From contig SCPZ01000093.1 of the NCBI GenBank assembly GCA_004299305.1, positions 1 to 55,254 on the forward strand: DNA of 55,254 bases, read 5' to 3'. The position numbers were made by a program, and so were the translations under genes. This stretch comes from Methylobacter sp. (lineage in GTDB: Bacteria; Pseudomonadota; Gammaproteobacteria; Methylococcales; Methylomonadaceae). Of the stretch, positions 24,711 through 34,469 are shown one piece after another. Each line of letters opens with the position of its first letter. The stretch's first letter is position 1. The notes below the pieces were generated by a model. It ran no database searches, was not told the origin of the DNA, and saw nothing but the letters and a program-made list of their open reading frames with translations.

Positions 24711-25388
24711 TCAACGCCTGCGAACGACTTGATAAGGACGCGTAACATAGCCAAGCGGAACGCTCCAAACATGCACCAAACGGCTGAACGGGAAAACCAG
24801 GAACAAGGTCTGCCCTAAAAACAAATGTAATTTGAACACAATGCCGATCTCGCTGAGTTGATCCGCCGCACCGCTACGGAAAGTCACGATACGCTGCGCC
24901 CACTCCGCCAGCAGCAACATATTCGCGCCGTCGTAATGATAAATCGAAATCGGCAAGGTCAGCAGGCCCAGGGCCAGCTGTACGCCGATCAGCAACAAGA
25001 TGAAAATATCCATACGGCTGCTGGTGGCGCGAATACGGGCATCGGTCAGGCGGCGGCGTATCAGGATTATGATGCCTTTTAAGCACACGCCGCCGAAAAC
25101 ACCGCCCGCAACAACGGCCAGGATTTGTTTGGCCGACGTTGACAGGCCTAAAGCATGATAAACCGCAGGCGGCGTCAGCAGGCCGACGAAATGCCCGACG
25201 AACAGCAACAGGATGCCGATATGAAATAAGTTGCTGCCCAATCTTAATTCGTCGGCCCGCAAAAATTGGCTGGAACCGGTGCGCCATGTGTATTGGTCGC
25301 GATCATAACGCGCCAAGCTGCCGATGAAAAATACGCTGATCGCGACATAAGGGTAATAGCCGAATAGTAAGGTATTGAGATAATCCAC
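24711..25388 (-). CDS. narI: Respiratory nitrate reductase gamma subunit (NarI)
   Basis: The membrane cytochrome b subunit that oxidises quinol and passes electrons through two b hemes to NarH. 225 aa with five hydrophobic segments, starting MDYLNTLLFGYYPYVAISVF. Histidines suited to heme ligation occur in the second segment (LFHIGILLLFVGHFVG) and the last (FKLHLFLGQTLFLVFPFSRL followed by VHVWS). It ends in YVTRPYQVVRRR, as NarI proteins do. It starts 12 nt behind narJ. Confidence 0.95.
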   Translation of the reverse strand: MDYLNTLLFGYYPYVAISVFFIGSLARYDRDQYTWRTGSSQFLRADELRLGSNLFHIGILLLFVGHFVGLLTPPAVYHALGLSTSAKQILAVVAGGVFGGVCLKGIIILIRRRLTDARIRATSSRMDIFILLLIGVQLALGLLTLPISIYHYDGANMLLLAEWAQRIVTFRSGAADQLSEIGIVFKLHLFLGQTLFLVFPFSRLVHVWSVPLGYVTRPYQVVRRR

Positions 25389-25400
25389 GATTGACTCCTC

Positions 25401-26111
25401 CTAAAGAGAACGATTTTGCGCTTTTAAATACTCATCGCGCGGCGTGATGGTGATTGGGCTGACATCGGCGGTTTGGCTTTTACACGTATCCCCTGCCCCC
25501 ATAAAACTGACAGCTTCTTCTTCCCAGATTTCATCCATGTTGACCAGGGTTTCATCCTCGCCTTCGGTCGCGGCTTGTCGGCGGATTTCATTAAGCGCTT
25601 CGGGTTCGCCTGCGAAACCTGCCAGCGCGTCGAAAACGGCGCTGAACTTGCTGCCGCGTTCGGTTAAGCGCGCGCCCAGCAGGCTTAACACCGGCATCGC
25701 ATCTCGCAATAACTGCACAGCTTCGGCCTGTTCTTGCTGCGAGAGAAATTCCAGAAATAACGGGATGTAGTCCGGCAGTTCATGGGTGGACATTTCAAAG
25801 CCGTGCGCTTCGTACATTTGCAGCAGGTTAACCATGGCCTGCCCCCGATCTCGGGATTCGCCATGGACATGCTCGAAAATATGTAGCGACAAAAACCGTC
25901 CCCGGTCGAATAACGCCACATAATCCTCTTGGCTGTCTAGCAGGTCTACGCCGCGATAAGAATCGATCAGCGCCAGCACGGATTTTTTATGGCTCTCTAA
26001 CAGCAGGTTTTCCTGTTCGACGACAGCCGCCATTTCGTCTAATGCTTCAAGCATCTCGGCTTCGGGATAACTCAGCAGTAACGATAGAACTTTTAGGGTT
26101 TGCAGGCTCAT
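25401..26111 (-). CDS. narJ: Nitrate reductase assembly chaperone NarJ
   Basis: A TorD-family cytoplasmic chaperone needed for molybdenum cofactor insertion into NarG and for membrane attachment of NarGH. 236 aa, helical. Recognisable family phrases are LSLLLSYPEAEMLEALDEM, YVALFDRGRFLSLHIFEHVH, GESRDRGQAMVNLL and ELPDYIPLFLEFLS. It follows narH after about 107 bp containing a REP hairpin and is close to narI. Confidence 0.95.
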   Translation of the reverse strand: MSLQTLKVLSLLLSYPEAEMLEALDEMAAVVEQENLLLESHKKSVLALIDSYRGVDLLDSQEDYVALFDRGRFLSLHIFEHVHGESRDRGQAMVNLLQMYEAHGFEMSTHELPDYIPLFLEFLSQQEQAEAVQLLRDAMPVLSLLGARLTERGSKFSAVFDALAGFAGEPEALNEIRRQAATEGEDETLVNMDEIWEEEAVSFMGAGDTCKSQTADVSPITITPRDEYLKAQNRSL

Positions 26112-26157
26112 GTTATGGCTCCTGCGTTATCGTTACGCTGGTCGCTAGCTGATTTAT

Positions 26158-26182
26158 CGTTCCCACGGTCTCCGTGGGAACG
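26158..26182. repeat. REP element between narH and narJ
   Basis: Perfect 11-bp arms CGTTCCCACGG / CCGTGGGAACG around a 3-nt loop. Same family as the REPs at 8182, 8768 and 31679. Confidence 0.85.
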
Positions 26183-26218
26183 AGAGCATAAAACTTTTAA
26201 TATTTGCATAATGATTCC

Positions 26219-27853
26219 TTATTTTGCCGCTTCGACTTTAATCGGAATCTTGATCGGAATGCCGCCGCTACGTTGCGGCTTCTTGTTGCCGCCAAACAGG
26301 TTGGTGTCATTATTGCCCGTCGAACAGCCGCTGCCGAAGCTGAATCCGCAGCCGCCTTGCTCGCCGTAAGCATCGAAGGTGGAACTGGCGTATTCGCGAT
26401 GACTGGTCGGCACCACAAAACGGTCTTCGTAATTGGCAATCGCCATGTAGCGGTACATTTCTTCAACCTGCAATTGGGTCAAGCTCACGCGTTCCAACAC
26501 ATCGGTATTAACCACGCCATCGACAGTAAGGCTGCGCATATAAGCCCGCATCGCCAGCATCCTTTCCAGACCTAACACGACCGGCTCTTCTTTGCCCGCA
26601 GTCAATAAATTCGCCAGATACTGCACCGGGATACGCAACGAACGCACATCGGGAATGTCGCCATCCATGCCGATCTGGTCGTTTTCCGCCGCCGATTGTA
26701 TCGGCGATAGCGGCGGCACATACCAGACCATCGGCAGGGTACGGAACTCGGGATGCAGCGGAAACGCAATTTTCCAGTCTATCGCCATTTTATAAACCGG
26801 CGATTGTTGCGCAGCCGTCAGCCAGGATTCGGGAATGCCCGCAGCCCGCGCTTCGGCTATTACAGATTCATCGAACGGATCGAGAAAAACATCCAACTGT
26901 TGCTGGTACAAGTCCTGCTCGTTCTCGACGCTTGCCGCCGCTTCGATACGGTCCGCGTCATACAGCAATACGCCTAAATAACGAATCCGCCCGACGCAGG
27001 TTTCCGAGCAAACTGTCGGCTCCCCGGCTTCAATGCGCGGATAACAGAACGTGCATTTTTCCGATTTTCCGGTTTCCCAGTTGTAGTAGATTTTTTTGTA
27101 TGGACAGGCGGAAACGCACATCCGCCAGCCACGGCATTTGTCCTGGTCGATCAATACAATGCCGTCTTCTTCACGCTTATAGATCGAACCGCTCGGACAA
27201 GCCGCAACGCAGGTCGGGTTAAGGCAGTGCTCGCACAGGCGCGGCAAATACATCATGAAGGTGTTTTCAAATTCACCGTACATGTCTTTTTGGATGTTAT
27301 CGAAGTTGGTATCGCGCGAACGTGATGAAAACTCGGTGCCCAAAATTTCTTCCCAGTTCGGGCCGCCTTCGATTTTTTCCATGCGTTCGCCGGTAATCAC
27401 CGAATATGGACGCGCAGTAGGCGGATTTTTCGATTCTTTAGCGTTTTGCAAATGCTGGTAATCGAAATCGAACGGTTCGTAGTAATCGTCGATGGCAGGC
27501 AAATCGGGATTGGCGAAAATATTACGCAATATCTGCCGCTTGTTGCCTTGGCGCGGTTCTATCTTGCCGTTGATTTTGCGCACCCAGCCGCCGTTCCATT
27601 TGTCCTGGTTTTCCCACTGCTGCGGAAAACCCACCCCTGGCTTGGTTTCGACATTGTTAAACCACGCATACTCAACCCCTTTACGCGAGGTCCAGACGTT
27701 TTTGCAGGTAATGGAGCAGGTGTGACAACCGATACACTTGTCCAGGTTTAGCACCATACCTATTTGTGCGCGAATATTGCGCGATCCTTTCCTGGATCGC
27801 GTTCCTTCGGAACCCGCTTCGCGGTCCAAATTTGTTCCAGACAAATTAGTCAT
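26219..27853 (-). CDS. narH: Respiratory nitrate reductase beta subunit (NarH)
   Basis: The iron-sulfur electron-transfer subunit, 544 aa. Cysteine groups for three [4Fe-4S] and one [3Fe-4S] cluster are complete: CIGCHTCSITCK; CEHCLNPTCVAACP; CRGWRMCVSACP; CTFC, C-x3-C. The tryptophan in CRGW marks the [3Fe-4S] site. The ATG overlaps the narG stop (ATGA). Oddly, residues about 4-26 (SGTNLDREAGSEGTRSRKGS) precede the usual start (IRAQIGMVLNLDKCIG) and are encoded by a run of four palindromes, so they look like a repeat inserted in frame. The C-terminus also has a Gly/Cys-rich extra stretch (GGCGFSFGSGCSTGNN). Confidence 0.95.
   Translation of the reverse strand: MTNLSGTNLDREAGSEGTRSRKGSRNIRAQIGMVLNLDKCIGCHTCSITCKNVWTSRKGVEYAWFNNVETKPGVGFPQQWENQDKWNGGWVRKINGKIEPRQGNKRQILRNIFANPDLPAIDDYYEPFDFDYQHLQNAKESKNPPTARPYSVITGERMEKIEGGPNWEEILGTEFSSRSRDTNFDNIQKDMYGEFENTFMMYLPRLCEHCLNPTCVAACPSGSIYKREEDGIVLIDQDKCRGWRMCVSACPYKKIYYNWETGKSEKCTFCYPRIEAGEPTVCSETCVGRIRYLGVLLYDADRIEAAASVENEQDLYQQQLDVFLDPFDESVIAEARAAGIPESWLTAAQQSPVYKMAIDWKIAFPLHPEFRTLPMVWYVPPLSPIQSAAENDQIGMDGDIPDVRSLRIPVQYLANLLTAGKEEPVVLGLERMLAMRAYMRSLTVDGVVNTDVLERVSLTQLQVEEMYRYMAIANYEDRFVVPTSHREYASSTFDAYGEQGGCGFSFGSGCSTGNNDTNLFGGNKKPQRSGGIPIKIPIKVEAAK
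27781..27845. repeat. Palindromic repeat translated inside narH
   Basis: Four successive stem-loops: GCGATCC/GGATCGC (27781-27800), GTTCC/GGAAC (27801-27813), CCGC/GCGG (27814-27824) and TTTGT/ACAAA (27831-27845). Together they encode the atypical NarH residues 3-25. The frame is preserved across the element. Confidence 0.8.
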
Positions 27854-30800
27854 ACTGCCCCCTGTTGCTGACTGGCAGCTTGATTAGTTTCGTCAGGTTC
27901 TTCCAGCCAATCCACTTTGCTGATCTTGCGCACAATCACAAACTCGTCGCGATTCGATCCCACCGTGCCGTAATAGTTAAAGCCGTAACTTTGCTGGGCG
28001 TATCCGCCGATCATGTGCGTCGGTTTCAGCGTCGCACGGGTCACCGAGTTATGGATGCCGCCGCGCCCGCCGGTTGTCTCCGATCCCGGCGTGTTGATGA
28101 TTTTTTCCTGGGCGTGATACATCATGCACATGCCCTCGGGAACGCGCTGGCTGACCACCGCCCTGGCGACCAGCGCGCCATTGACGTTGTAGGCTTCTAT
28201 CCAGTCGTTATCTTTAATACCGACTTTCGCCGCATCGATTTCGCCCATCCATACGATTGGTCCGCCGCGCGACAAAGTCAGCATCAGCAGGTTATCGGTA
28301 TAGGTGCTGTGTATTCCCCATTTCTGGTGCGGGGTGATGAAGTTCAACACGATCTCGTCATTGCCGTTGGGCTTTTGGCCCAGAATCGGCGCAATGGAGC
28401 GGGTATCGACCGGCGGTTTGTAGACGCACAAAGTCTCGCCGAACGCCCGCATCCAGCTGTGATCCTGGTAGAACTGCTGGCGGCCGGTCAGCGTGCGCCA
28501 GGGAATCCGCTCGTGGACATTGGTGTAGCAAGCGTTGTAACAGACTTGCTCGGATTCCACGCCGCTCCAGGTCGGCGACGAGATGATCTTGCGCGGCTGC
28601 GCCTGTACGTCATGGAAACGGATTTTGTCGTCTTCGCGAGGCCGCGCCAGATGGGTGTGATCCCGCCCGGTGATTTTGCTTAAGGCTGCCCAAGCTTTAA
28701 CCGCGACATGACCGTTGGTTTCAGGTGCCAGCATCAGGATCACTTCGGTCGCATCAATATCGGACTCGATGCGCGGCAAGCCTTTGCTGATGCCTTCATC
28801 GGTCACCAGCCGGTTCAATTCGCCCAATTGCTTGACTTCGGTCTCGGTGTTCCACGCTATGCCTTTGCCGCCGTTGCCAACTTTGCTCATCAACGGCCCC
28901 AGCGAAGTGAACATCTTGTAGGTATTCGGATAATCGCGTTCGACCACGACCAGCGTCGGCATGGTTTTACCTGGGATCGGCTCGCATTCTTTCTTTTTCC
29001 AGTCCTTGACGTCGAACGGCTGAGCCAGCTCTGCCGGTGTGTCGTGCAGGATAGGCACCGCGACTATATCTTTTTCGACGCCTAAATGCCCTACGGTTAA
29101 TTTCGAGAATGTCTTGGCGATACCTTTATATATATCCCAATCGGAACGCGATTCCCAGGCCGGATCGACGGCTTTGGACAGCGGGTGAATAAACGGGTGC
29201 ATATCCGAGGTATTCAGGTCGTTTTTCTCATACCAAGTTGCAGTCGGCAAAATAATGTCCGAATACAGACAGGTCGTGGACATCCGAAAATCCAGCGTGA
29301 CCAGCAAATCGAGTTTGCCTTCTGCGGCTGTTTCATGCCATTCGACTTCCGAAGGCTTGTCGGCGCTATCGCCCAAGTCTTTGCCCTGCAAGCCGTGTTG
29401 CGTGCCCAGCAAATATTTCAGGAAGTATTCGTGGCCTTTGCCTGAAGAACCCAGCAAATTGGAGCGCCAGACAAACATATTGCGCGGAAAGTTAAGCCGG
29501 TTGTCGGGATCTTCGCAGGACATCTTCAATTTGCCGTTTTTCAGCGACTTGACGACGTATTCGATCGGGTCTTGTTTGGCTTTTGCTGCGTCTTTGACCA
29601 CTTGCAACGGATTGGTTTGCAGTTGCGGCGCAGACGGCAACCAGCCCATGCGCTCCGAACGCACGTTAAAATCGATCAAGCTGCCTTGCCAATCTTTGGG
29701 CTTTGCCAGCGGCGACAAAATCTCGCTCACCTTGAGCTTTTCGTAACGCCATTGGCTGGTGTGATTATAGAAAAACGAGGTGCTGTTCATCTGCCGGGGC
29801 GGACGCTTCCAATCCAATCCGAATGCCAGCGGCAGCCAGCCGGTTTGCGGCCGCAGTTTTTCCTGCCCCACATAATGCGCCCAGCCGCCGCCGGACTGGC
29901 CGACGCAACCGCACAGCATCAGCATATTCATGATGCCGCGGTAATTCATGTCCATGTGATACCAGTGATTGATACCGGCGCCCAGGATCACCATCGAACG
30001 GCCTTGGGTCTTTTCGGCATTGGTCGCAAATTCCCGCGCCACCGCAATCACGTTTTTCCGTGACACGCCGGTAATTTTTTCCTGCCATGCGGGTGTGTAC
30101 GGCACATCTTCATCATAAGATGCAGCGACGTTACCGCCGCGCCCGTTTTTACCGGCGACATCGCCTAGGCCGCGATCTATACCATAGTTGGCAACCAGTA
30201 AATCGAATACCGTGGTCGCCAATACTTCAGTACCGTCGGCCAAGATGATTTTCTTGACCGGGACGTTACGCCGTTGAATAGCGTCGTGGGCCGAATGGGT
30301 AAAATGCGGATGTTCGGAACCGCCGAAATAAGGGAAACCGACACTGGCGACATCGTCTTTAATATCGATCAAGCTCAAACGTAACTTTACTTCCTGGTTG
30401 TCTACGGTTTTTTGTTCGATGTTCCAATGCCCGCTTTCGCCCCAGCGGAAGCCGATGGAACCGCAAGGCGGAACGATGTGGCCGTTAATTTCATCGTAGG
30501 CGACGGTTTTCCAATCGGGATTGTTGTCCTGCCCCAACTGGCCTGAAAAGTCCGAGGCCCGGAGGAAACGATCCTGCACATAGCAGCCGTCCTGCTCTTT
30601 GAGCAGGACTAAGAAAGGCAAATCGGTATTTTCACGGACATACTGGTTGAAATACGGGCTTTGGCGCTCGACATGAAATTCCTTGAGGATCACGTGACCT
30701 ATTGCCATCGCCAGCGCGGCATCGGTGCCTTGCTTCGGATACAGCCACAGGTCTGCGAACTTGCTGGCCTCCGAATAATCGGGACTCACGACCACGACTT

Positions 30801-31626
30801 TTGCGCCTTTATAACGCGCTTCGGTCATAAAATGGGCGTCGGGGGTGCGGGTTTGCGGCACGTTCGAGCCCCACAGCATCAAGAATCCGGCGTTGTACCA
30901 GTCCGCCGATTCCGGCACGTCGGTTTGCTCGCCCCAGGTTTGCGGCGATGCAGGCGGCAAATCGCAATACCAGTCGTAAAAACTCATGCTGACGCCGCCG
31001 ATTAGCGACAGATAACGACTGCCGGCCGCGTAAGACACCATCGACATCGCCGGGATCGGCGAAAAACCGATAATCCGGTCGGGGCCGAAAGTTTTTGCGG
31101 TATAAATATTGGCCGCCGCGATGATTTCGTTGACCTCCTCCCAATTGGCGCGAACCAGACCGCCCAAGCCGCGTACCGACTTGTATTCTGCGCTTTTAAT
31201 CGGGTCTTCGACTATCGACGCCCAGGCATCGACCGAGTCCATAGTCAGTTTGGCCTCGCGCCATAACCTGACCAGGCGGCCGCGTATCAGCGGATATTTG
31301 AGGCGGTTGGCGCTGTACAGATACCAGGAGTAGCTTGCACCGCGAGGACAGCCGCGCGGTTCGTGATTGGGCAGGTCGGGGCGGGTGCGCGGGTAATCGG
31401 TTTGCTGGGTTTCCCAGGTCACCAGGCCGTTTTTAACGTAGATTTTCCAGCTGCAAGAACCGGTGCAATTGACGCCGTGCGTGGAGCGCACGATTTTGTC
31501 GTGCTGCCAGCGGGAGCGGTAGCTGTTTTCCCAGCTTCGGTCTTCATCGGTCACCACGCCGTGATTACCGGAGAAGGTATCTACTTTTTTCTTAAAAAAC
31601 AGTAAGCGGTCCAGGAAATGACTCAT
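27850..31626 (-). CDS. narG: Respiratory nitrate reductase alpha subunit (NarG)
   Basis: The molybdenum catalytic subunit that reduces nitrate to nitrite on the cytoplasmic face. 1258 aa, close to the E. coli length. The FS0 cluster ligands H50, C54, C58 and C93 are in place (THGVNCTGSCSWK, EPRGCPRGASYSWYLYS). The N-terminal tail MSHFLDRLLFFKK lacks a Tat signal, as in membrane-bound Nar. The Mo-bis-MGD region with DWYCDLPPASPQTWGEQTD is conserved and contains the likely aspartate ligand. An AGGT ribosome site precedes the ATG. The stop overlaps the narH start by 4 nt. A block of REPs separates it from narK. Confidence 0.96.
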   Translation of the reverse strand: MSHFLDRLLFFKKKVDTFSGNHGVVTDEDRSWENSYRSRWQHDKIVRSTHGVNCTGSCSWKIYVKNGLVTWETQQTDYPRTRPDLPNHEPRGCPRGASYSWYLYSANRLKYPLIRGRLVRLWREAKLTMDSVDAWASIVEDPIKSAEYKSVRGLGGLVRANWEEVNEIIAAANIYTAKTFGPDRIIGFSPIPAMSMVSYAAGSRYLSLIGGVSMSFYDWYCDLPPASPQTWGEQTDVPESADWYNAGFLMLWGSNVPQTRTPDAHFMTEARYKGAKVVVVSPDYSEASKFADLWLYPKQGTDAALAMAIGHVILKEFHVERQSPYFNQYVRENTDLPFLVLLKEQDGCYVQDRFLRASDFSGQLGQDNNPDWKTVAYDEINGHIVPPCGSIGFRWGESGHWNIEQKTVDNQEVKLRLSLIDIKDDVASVGFPYFGGSEHPHFTHSAHDAIQRRNVPVKKIILADGTEVLATTVFDLLVANYGIDRGLGDVAGKNGRGGNVAASYDEDVPYTPAWQEKITGVSRKNVIAVAREFATNAEKTQGRSMVILGAGINHWYHMDMNYRGIMNMLMLCGCVGQSGGGWAHYVGQEKLRPQTGWLPLAFGLDWKRPPRQMNSTSFFYNHTSQWRYEKLKVSEILSPLAKPKDWQGSLIDFNVRSERMGWLPSAPQLQTNPLQVVKDAAKAKQDPIEYVVKSLKNGKLKMSCEDPDNRLNFPRNMFVWRSNLLGSSGKGHEYFLKYLLGTQHGLQGKDLGDSADKPSEVEWHETAAEGKLDLLVTLDFRMSTTCLYSDIILPTATWYEKNDLNTSDMHPFIHPLSKAVDPAWESRSDWDIYKGIAKTFSKLTVGHLGVEKDIVAVPILHDTPAELAQPFDVKDWKKKECEPIPGKTMPTLVVVERDYPNTYKMFTSLGPLMSKVGNGGKGIAWNTETEVKQLGELNRLVTDEGISKGLPRIESDIDATEVILMLAPETNGHVAVKAWAALSKITGRDHTHLARPREDDKIRFHDVQAQPRKIISSPTWSGVESEQVCYNACYTNVHERIPWRTLTGRQQFYQDHSWMRAFGETLCVYKPPVDTRSIAPILGQKPNGNDEIVLNFITPHQKWGIHSTYTDNLLMLTLSRGGPIVWMGEIDAAKVGIKDNDWIEAYNVNGALVARAVVSQRVPEGMCMMYHAQEKIINTPGSETTGGRGGIHNSVTRATLKPTHMIGGYAQQSYGFNYYGTVGSNRDEFVIVRKISKVDWLEEPDETNQAASQQQGAV

Positions 31627-31678
31627 TATGGTTTACCTATTTTGTGGAGGCAATCCCTTGTGGTTGCCCTTGTTTCAT

Positions 31679-31773
31679 CGTTCCCACGCTCTGCGTGGGA
31701 ATGCCGCCGGAGACGCTCTGCGTCTCGCACCGCTGGAGCGGTGCAGGATTATTCCCACGCCGGAGCGTGGGAA
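31679..31773. repeat. Four-hairpin REP cluster between narK and narG
   Basis: Palindromes at 31679-31702 (TTCCCACGC / GCGTGGGAA), 31710-31726 (GAGACGC / GCGTCTC), 31727-31744 (GCACCGC / GCGGTGC) and 31752-31773 (TTCCCACGC / GCGTGGGAA). The outer two face each other in inverted orientation, the layout of a REP pair. No narG-specific promoter is evident in this spacer. Confidence 0.85.
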
Positions 31774-31784
31774 CGATAGAACTC

Positions 31785-34469
31785 TTAACAAGGCATGGCC
31801 GCCGTTTTACGTGCGTAATTCCACCAAGTAATACCAATGCACACCAGATAAAAAGATATAAAACAATACAAGGCCGCATCGGGTGCGCCGGTCATGCTGA
31901 TAGCCGTACCGTAACTTTTGGGAATAAAAAATGCACCGTAAGCCGCAATCGCCGAACTAAAACCCAGCACCGCCGCCGCTTCTTTGGCCGCATCTTTTCT
32001 TGCTTTGGCAAGGGCTTCATCGCCCTGCCCTTTTACCGCACACAAGCGTTCTGTCATAAAAATAACCGGAATCATACGAAAAGTAGAGCCGTTACCGATG
32101 CCGGTGGTGATAAACAGCAGCATGAACATCGCCAGGAAGCCCCAAAAATCGCCGGGATTACCGGACGAAGGCATAAAATGCAGTACGCCGAATACTGCGC
32201 AAATCATGATCACGAAATTCCACAGCGTCACCCTCGCACCGCCCAGCTTGTCGGCCAGCCAACCGCCGACCGGCCTGATTAACGCGCCGACCAGCGGCCC
32301 CAAAAAGGCGTATTCAGTCGGGTTGACTTCGGGGAACAGGATTTTAATCAACATCGGGAAACCGGCCGCATAACCGATAAACGAGCCGAAGGTTCCGGTA
32401 TAAAGCCAGCACATCAGCCAGTTATGCTTGCGCTTGAATATGACCGACTGTTCCTTGAACGAGGCCTTGGCCGAGGCAATATCATTCATGCCGAACCACG
32501 CCGCAATGCTGGTTGCAATGATAAACGGCGCCCAGATAAATCCGGCATTTTGCAACCAAATCGATTTGGTGACGCCCGCCTTAACCCATACTTGCGGATC
32601 GCCGCCCAATGAACCGAATACACCGGCCGCAATGACCAACGGCACCACAAACTGCACGGTGCTGACGCCCAAATTGCCTAAACCGGCATTCAGGCCCAAG
32701 GCCGTGCCTTTTTGAGATTGGGGATAAAAAAAGCTGATATTCGCCATGCTGGACGCAAAATTGCCGCCGCCGAAACCGCACAACAAGGCCAATACCACCA
32801 TTAACACGTAAGGCGTTTCAGGATTTTGCACCGCAAAACCTATCCATAAGGACGGCAACAGCAGCGAGGCGGTGCTGATCGTCGTCCAGCGACGACCGCC
32901 GAAAATCGGCACCATGAACGAATAGAAAATCCGCAAGGTCGCGCCCGAAAGCCCTGGCAATGCGGCCAACCAGAACAACTCGTTGGTGGAATATTTAAAG
33001 CCGATGCTGGGCAGGTTAATCACCACCACGCTCCACACCATCCACACCGCAAACGCCAGCAGCAAGGCGGGAATGCTGATCCACAGGTTACGGGTCGCGA
33101 TACGCTTGCCGGTTTTTTGCCAAAAATCCTGGTCTTCGGGATTCCAATCGGTCAGCACCAACGGCGACGGATGGCTCAGCTCATGCAGGTCTTTCGATAT
33201 TTTAGCCAGTTCGGGCACGACGCGGCGTTCCATCCTGACAATCGAAAAATGCATCCACGTCAGCGCAATGGTCATCAATACGAACAGCAGCATGAAGCAG
33301 CTGCTCCAGATGCCGGTCAAATCGTTCAACATGCCGAAAGTCAGCGGCAGCAAGAACCCGCCTAAGCCCCCGATCATGCCGACCGCGCCGCCGACCGCGC
33401 CGACGTTCTCGGGATAATAAACCGGGATGTGCTTGTACACCGCCGCCTTGCCGAAGGACATAAACAAACCCAGCACAGACATCAGCAAAATAAAACCCAC
33501 AGGTCCCATAGCCAAGCTAAAATGCATGTCGCCTTTAATACCATGCATCACGTAATCGGTCGGCGGATAGGACAGAAAAAAAGTGCATAGGGCGCCGACA
33601 ATAAACGTCCAATACATCAATAAGCGCGCACCGTAGCGGTCAGACAACCAACCGCCCAGGGCACGAAACAAGCTGGCAAAAATAGAATACGATGCGGCCA
33701 GCATTCCCGCTGTCTTAATATCAAATCCGTAAGCGCCGACCAGATAACGGGGCAGCCAAAGAGCCAGCGCGACAAAAGCGCCAAATACGCAAAAGTAATA
33801 CAGCGAAAACCGCCAAACCTGCATATTCTTAAGCGGTTCCAGTTGTTTAATAAACGAATCCGGCTTGACGCCTGCTATGCGTCTCGCTTTAAGCATCGGC
33901 TCGTCATCGGTGGCAAACCAAAATATTGTCGCCATTAAAACAAGAACTAACGCCCAAATTTGCGCTACAACATGCCATCCGAATGCAACCATCACAAAAG
34001 GCGCGATAAATTTAGTCACTGCCGCGCCTACATTGCCCAGACCGAAAATACCTAAGGCTGTGCCTTGTTTTTCTGTAGGAAACCAACGCGAAGTATAGGC
34101 AATACCCACGGCAAACGCGCCGCCCGCAACACCAATACCCAATGCCGCGACCAAATACATCAGGTAAGTGTCAACTGTAGTCAGCAGGAATGTAGCAATA
34201 GCCGCCGTCACCATAACTACTGTATAAACGATACGGCCACCGTACTGGTCGCTCCAAATGCCCAGTATCAGTCGAATTAACGAGCCGGAAAGAATAGGCG
34301 TACCCACCAGTAAACCGAATTCGGTTTCACTTAAGCCTAATTCTTTTTGAATTTGCAATCCGATAATGGAAAAGATGGTCCACACTGCAAAACAGGTGGT
34401 GAAAGCAACGGTGCTTAACCATAGAGCCCGAGACTGCTGGCTGGGTGTGACATTATCAACAATAGACAT
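31785..34469 (-). CDS. narK: Fused nitrate/nitrite transporter NarK1-NarK2
   Basis: 894 aa from the chosen start, two complete 12-helix major-facilitator units in one chain. The first unit (about residues 15-430) resembles NarK1-type nitrate/proton symporters (GLSETEFGLLVGTPILSGSL, GIAYTSRWFPTEKQGTALGI). After a cytoplasmic linker (about 430-480) comes a NarK2-type nitrate/nitrite exchanger (FWLAALPGLSGATLRIFYSF, ANISFFYPQSQKGTALGLNA). The same fusion is known in Paracoccus. The frame is open to 34544, but the ATG at 34469 (MSIVDNVTPSQQSRALWLS) has AAGGG 6 nt upstream. First gene of the nar block, divergent from nsrR. Confidence 0.94.
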   Translation of the reverse strand: MSIVDNVTPSQQSRALWLSTVAFTTCFAVWTIFSIIGLQIQKELGLSETEFGLLVGTPILSGSLIRLILGIWSDQYGGRIVYTVVMVTAAIATFLLTTVDTYLMYLVAALGIGVAGGAFAVGIAYTSRWFPTEKQGTALGIFGLGNVGAAVTKFIAPFVMVAFGWHVVAQIWALVLVLMATIFWFATDDEPMLKARRIAGVKPDSFIKQLEPLKNMQVWRFSLYYFCVFGAFVALALWLPRYLVGAYGFDIKTAGMLAASYSIFASLFRALGGWLSDRYGARLLMYWTFIVGALCTFFLSYPPTDYVMHGIKGDMHFSLAMGPVGFILLMSVLGLFMSFGKAAVYKHIPVYYPENVGAVGGAVGMIGGLGGFLLPLTFGMLNDLTGIWSSCFMLLFVLMTIALTWMHFSIVRMERRVVPELAKISKDLHELSHPSPLVLTDWNPEDQDFWQKTGKRIATRNLWISIPALLLAFAVWMVWSVVVINLPSIGFKYSTNELFWLAALPGLSGATLRIFYSFMVPIFGGRRWTTISTASLLLPSLWIGFAVQNPETPYVLMVVLALLCGFGGGNFASSMANISFFYPQSQKGTALGLNAGLGNLGVSTVQFVVPLVIAAGVFGSLGGDPQVWVKAGVTKSIWLQNAGFIWAPFIIATSIAAWFGMNDIASAKASFKEQSVIFKRKHNWLMCWLYTGTFGSFIGYAAGFPMLIKILFPEVNPTEYAFLGPLVGALIRPVGGWLADKLGGARVTLWNFVIMICAVFGVLHFMPSSGNPGDFWGFLAMFMLLFITTGIGNGSTFRMIPVIFMTERLCAVKGQGDEALAKARKDAAKEAAAVLGFSSAIAAYGAFFIPKSYGTAISMTGAPDAALYCFISFYLVCIGITWWNYARKTAAMPC

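Noticed and set aside
28000-31600. Long antisense frames opposite narG
   Set aside because: They are high-GC3 shadows of the narG frame and lack own start signals or family motifs.
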